A stretch of DNA of 5,055 nucleotides from Flavobacteriaceae bacterium (GTDB taxonomy: Bacteria > Bacteroidota > Bacteroidia > Flavobacteriales > Flavobacteriaceae): assembly GCA_018623655.1 (NCBI GenBank), contig JAAZVG010000116.1, positions 1 to 5,055 on the forward strand, written 5' to 3'. The notes below the pieces were generated by a model. That model had not been told where the DNA came from. It saw only the letters and a list, made by a program, of their open reading frames with translations, and searched no databases. Both the position numbers and the translations under genes were made by a program. Within the stretch, counting starts at the first letter, position 1; each line of letters starts with the position of its first letter. Shown piece by piece: positions 4,393 through 5,055 of this stretch.

Positions 4393-5055
4393 ATGAATAT
4401 CAACTGCCAAATATCTGCCAAAATGGAAGCTATTAATTACCCAAAAGTTGTCTCTAGCAAGGACAAAAAAGTTTATCTGGATTTAAAGATTGGAGGTAAC
4501 AGGATGCGACTCTCTAATGGGAGTAAGTTCAATATTGATTTGTTCCCCAATTCTTACTCAGAGAATCAAAGAATCAATCAAGCAAACATTCTTGCTGCAC
4601 AGGTCTATGCTAAGCTATTAGCAGGTGAATCACCGAAGATTATGAACGAACAAGGTGTATTAGATTCACAACCCGACCTATATTACATTAAAGAGGCTCT
4701 GAACAGAAAACTACGAGAAGGGTTCTCTAAACACTACAACGAAGCCCTAAAGCGTGCATACCTAAGAATTGAAGCGTGCAGCAAGTTTGGTAATGTAGAT
4801 GACAAGACCATAGAGCTTGCGTTAGATTGGTACGAGAACAATACCTCGTACAATACTCTTAGGCGTAATATGAACATCCTTTGCCGGTATGCTGTGAAGC
4901 TTGGGATGAGTAATAACCCGGTAAACTCAATTAGACGTAAAAGGGAAAAAGCAAAGCTGAATAAGCCTATTGGCGATGTACCTGCTTTGCTGAAGGAAAT
5001 AAGGTCATATAATGAGAACTTGTACCTATGCTGTTTACTAACCTATGGGTGTCTC
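4393..5055 (+). CDS. Tyrosine-type site-specific integrase, C-terminus cut by the window edge
   Basis: The frame is open from ATG 4393 (directly after an in-frame TAA) to the right edge, 221 codons. It matches the Bacteroidota tyrosine-recombinase layout: an N-terminal arm-binding beta segment at about 17-50 (PKVVSS, KVYLDLKIGG, RMRLSNGSK), helices at about 58-80, a SAM-like core-binding domain at about 95-190, and the start of the catalytic domain (LYLCCLLTYGC, 210-220). The window ends just before the expected first catalytic Arg, so the Arg-His-Arg-Tyr residues cannot be checked. Relatives are about 400 residues. The first ATG follows ggggt by 10 nt; M11 (ATG 4423) is a plausible alternative, nearer the usual N-terminus. 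It most likely catalyses insertion and excision of the element at the adjoining tRNA-Val site. Confidence 0.9.
   Translation, partial: MNINCQISAKMEAINYPKVVSSKDKKVYLDLKIGGNRMRLSNGSKFNIDLFPNSYSENQRINQANILAAQVYAKLLAGESPKIMNEQGVLDSQPDLYYIKEALNRKLREGFSKHYNEALKRAYLRIEACSKFGNVDDKTIELALDWYENNTSYNTLRRNMNILCRYAVKLGMSNNPVNSIRRKREKAKLNKPIGDVPALLKEIRSYNENLYLCCLLTYGCL
4404..4422 (+). repeat. Two 8-bp direct repeats one helical turn apart
   Basis: CTGCCAAA occurs at 4404-4411 and again at 4415-4422, an 11-bp period, so both copies face the same side of the helix. They lie about 55-70 bp from the tRNA remnant and directly before the alternative integrase start at 4423. Possible roles are integrase arm-type sites or an operator; both are inference. 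Confidence 0.4.

Larger units (their letters stand above)
4352..5055. mobile_element. End of an integrated tRNA-Val element carrying an integrase
   Basis: Sequence to the right of the tRNA remnant no longer matches a tRNA and contains an integrase gene beginning 42 bp later and pointing away from the junction. The element continues beyond the window. The exact crossover cannot be fixed from one end; the shared core should lie within or overlap 4300-4351. Whether this is a prophage, an integrative conjugative element, a genomic island or only a remnant cannot be told, because no other element gene is visible. Confidence 0.75.

Noticed and set aside
4300..5055. A defence or CRISPR-linked system in the element
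   Set aside because: Only the integrase is visible; no repeat array, nuclease, helicase or methyltransferase can be seen before the window ends.

Overview
The window looks like chromosomal DNA of a Bacteroidota bacterium (Cytophagales/Flavobacteriia-like). Four things point there: A-rich leaders with little Shine-Dalgarno signal; a zinc-ribbon TM2 gene next to a DUF2752 gene; a bacterial-type six-cysteine Kazal lipoprotein; and a tyrosine integrase of the type common in that phylum. This assignment is an inference from gene content; no marker gene is present.

Layout. Positions 1-512 (minus) hold the N-terminal 170 codons of a pirin-family protein that runs off the left edge. Positions 537-564 are a strong intrinsic terminator for the genes to its right. 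Positions 580-4224 (minus) form one tight gene chain, read from high to low coordinates: DUF2834 membrane protein, Kazal-domain lipoprotein, 66-residue two-helix membrane protein, a 610-residue fusion of a bile-acid:sodium-symporter (BASS) domain to a PlsC-type acyltransferase, zinc-ribbon TM2 protein, DUF2752 protein, and a possible 29-residue acidic-tailed peptide. Gaps are 4 to 17 bp or the genes overlap, so they are very probably one transcription unit. Nearly every product is a membrane or envelope protein.

Positions 4255-4289 are the terminator of a tRNA gene. Positions 4300-4351 are the 3' part of tRNA-Val(UAC) with its 5' part missing. At 4393 a plus-strand tyrosine integrase begins and runs off the right edge. 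This is the classic signature of one end of an integrated mobile element: the tRNA remnant is the displaced 3' end, and an intact tRNA-Val is expected at the other, unseen end.

The most unusual gene is the BASS-PlsC fusion. Both halves look full length, with the sodium-site residues and the acyltransferase motifs kept. Whether transport and acylation are coupled cannot be told from sequence. Most of the operon partners have no known function. The window has no CRISPR array, no recognisable defence system and no insertion sequence. There is no gene-free stretch over 300 bases; the longest is 4225-4392, filled by the terminator and the tRNA remnant.
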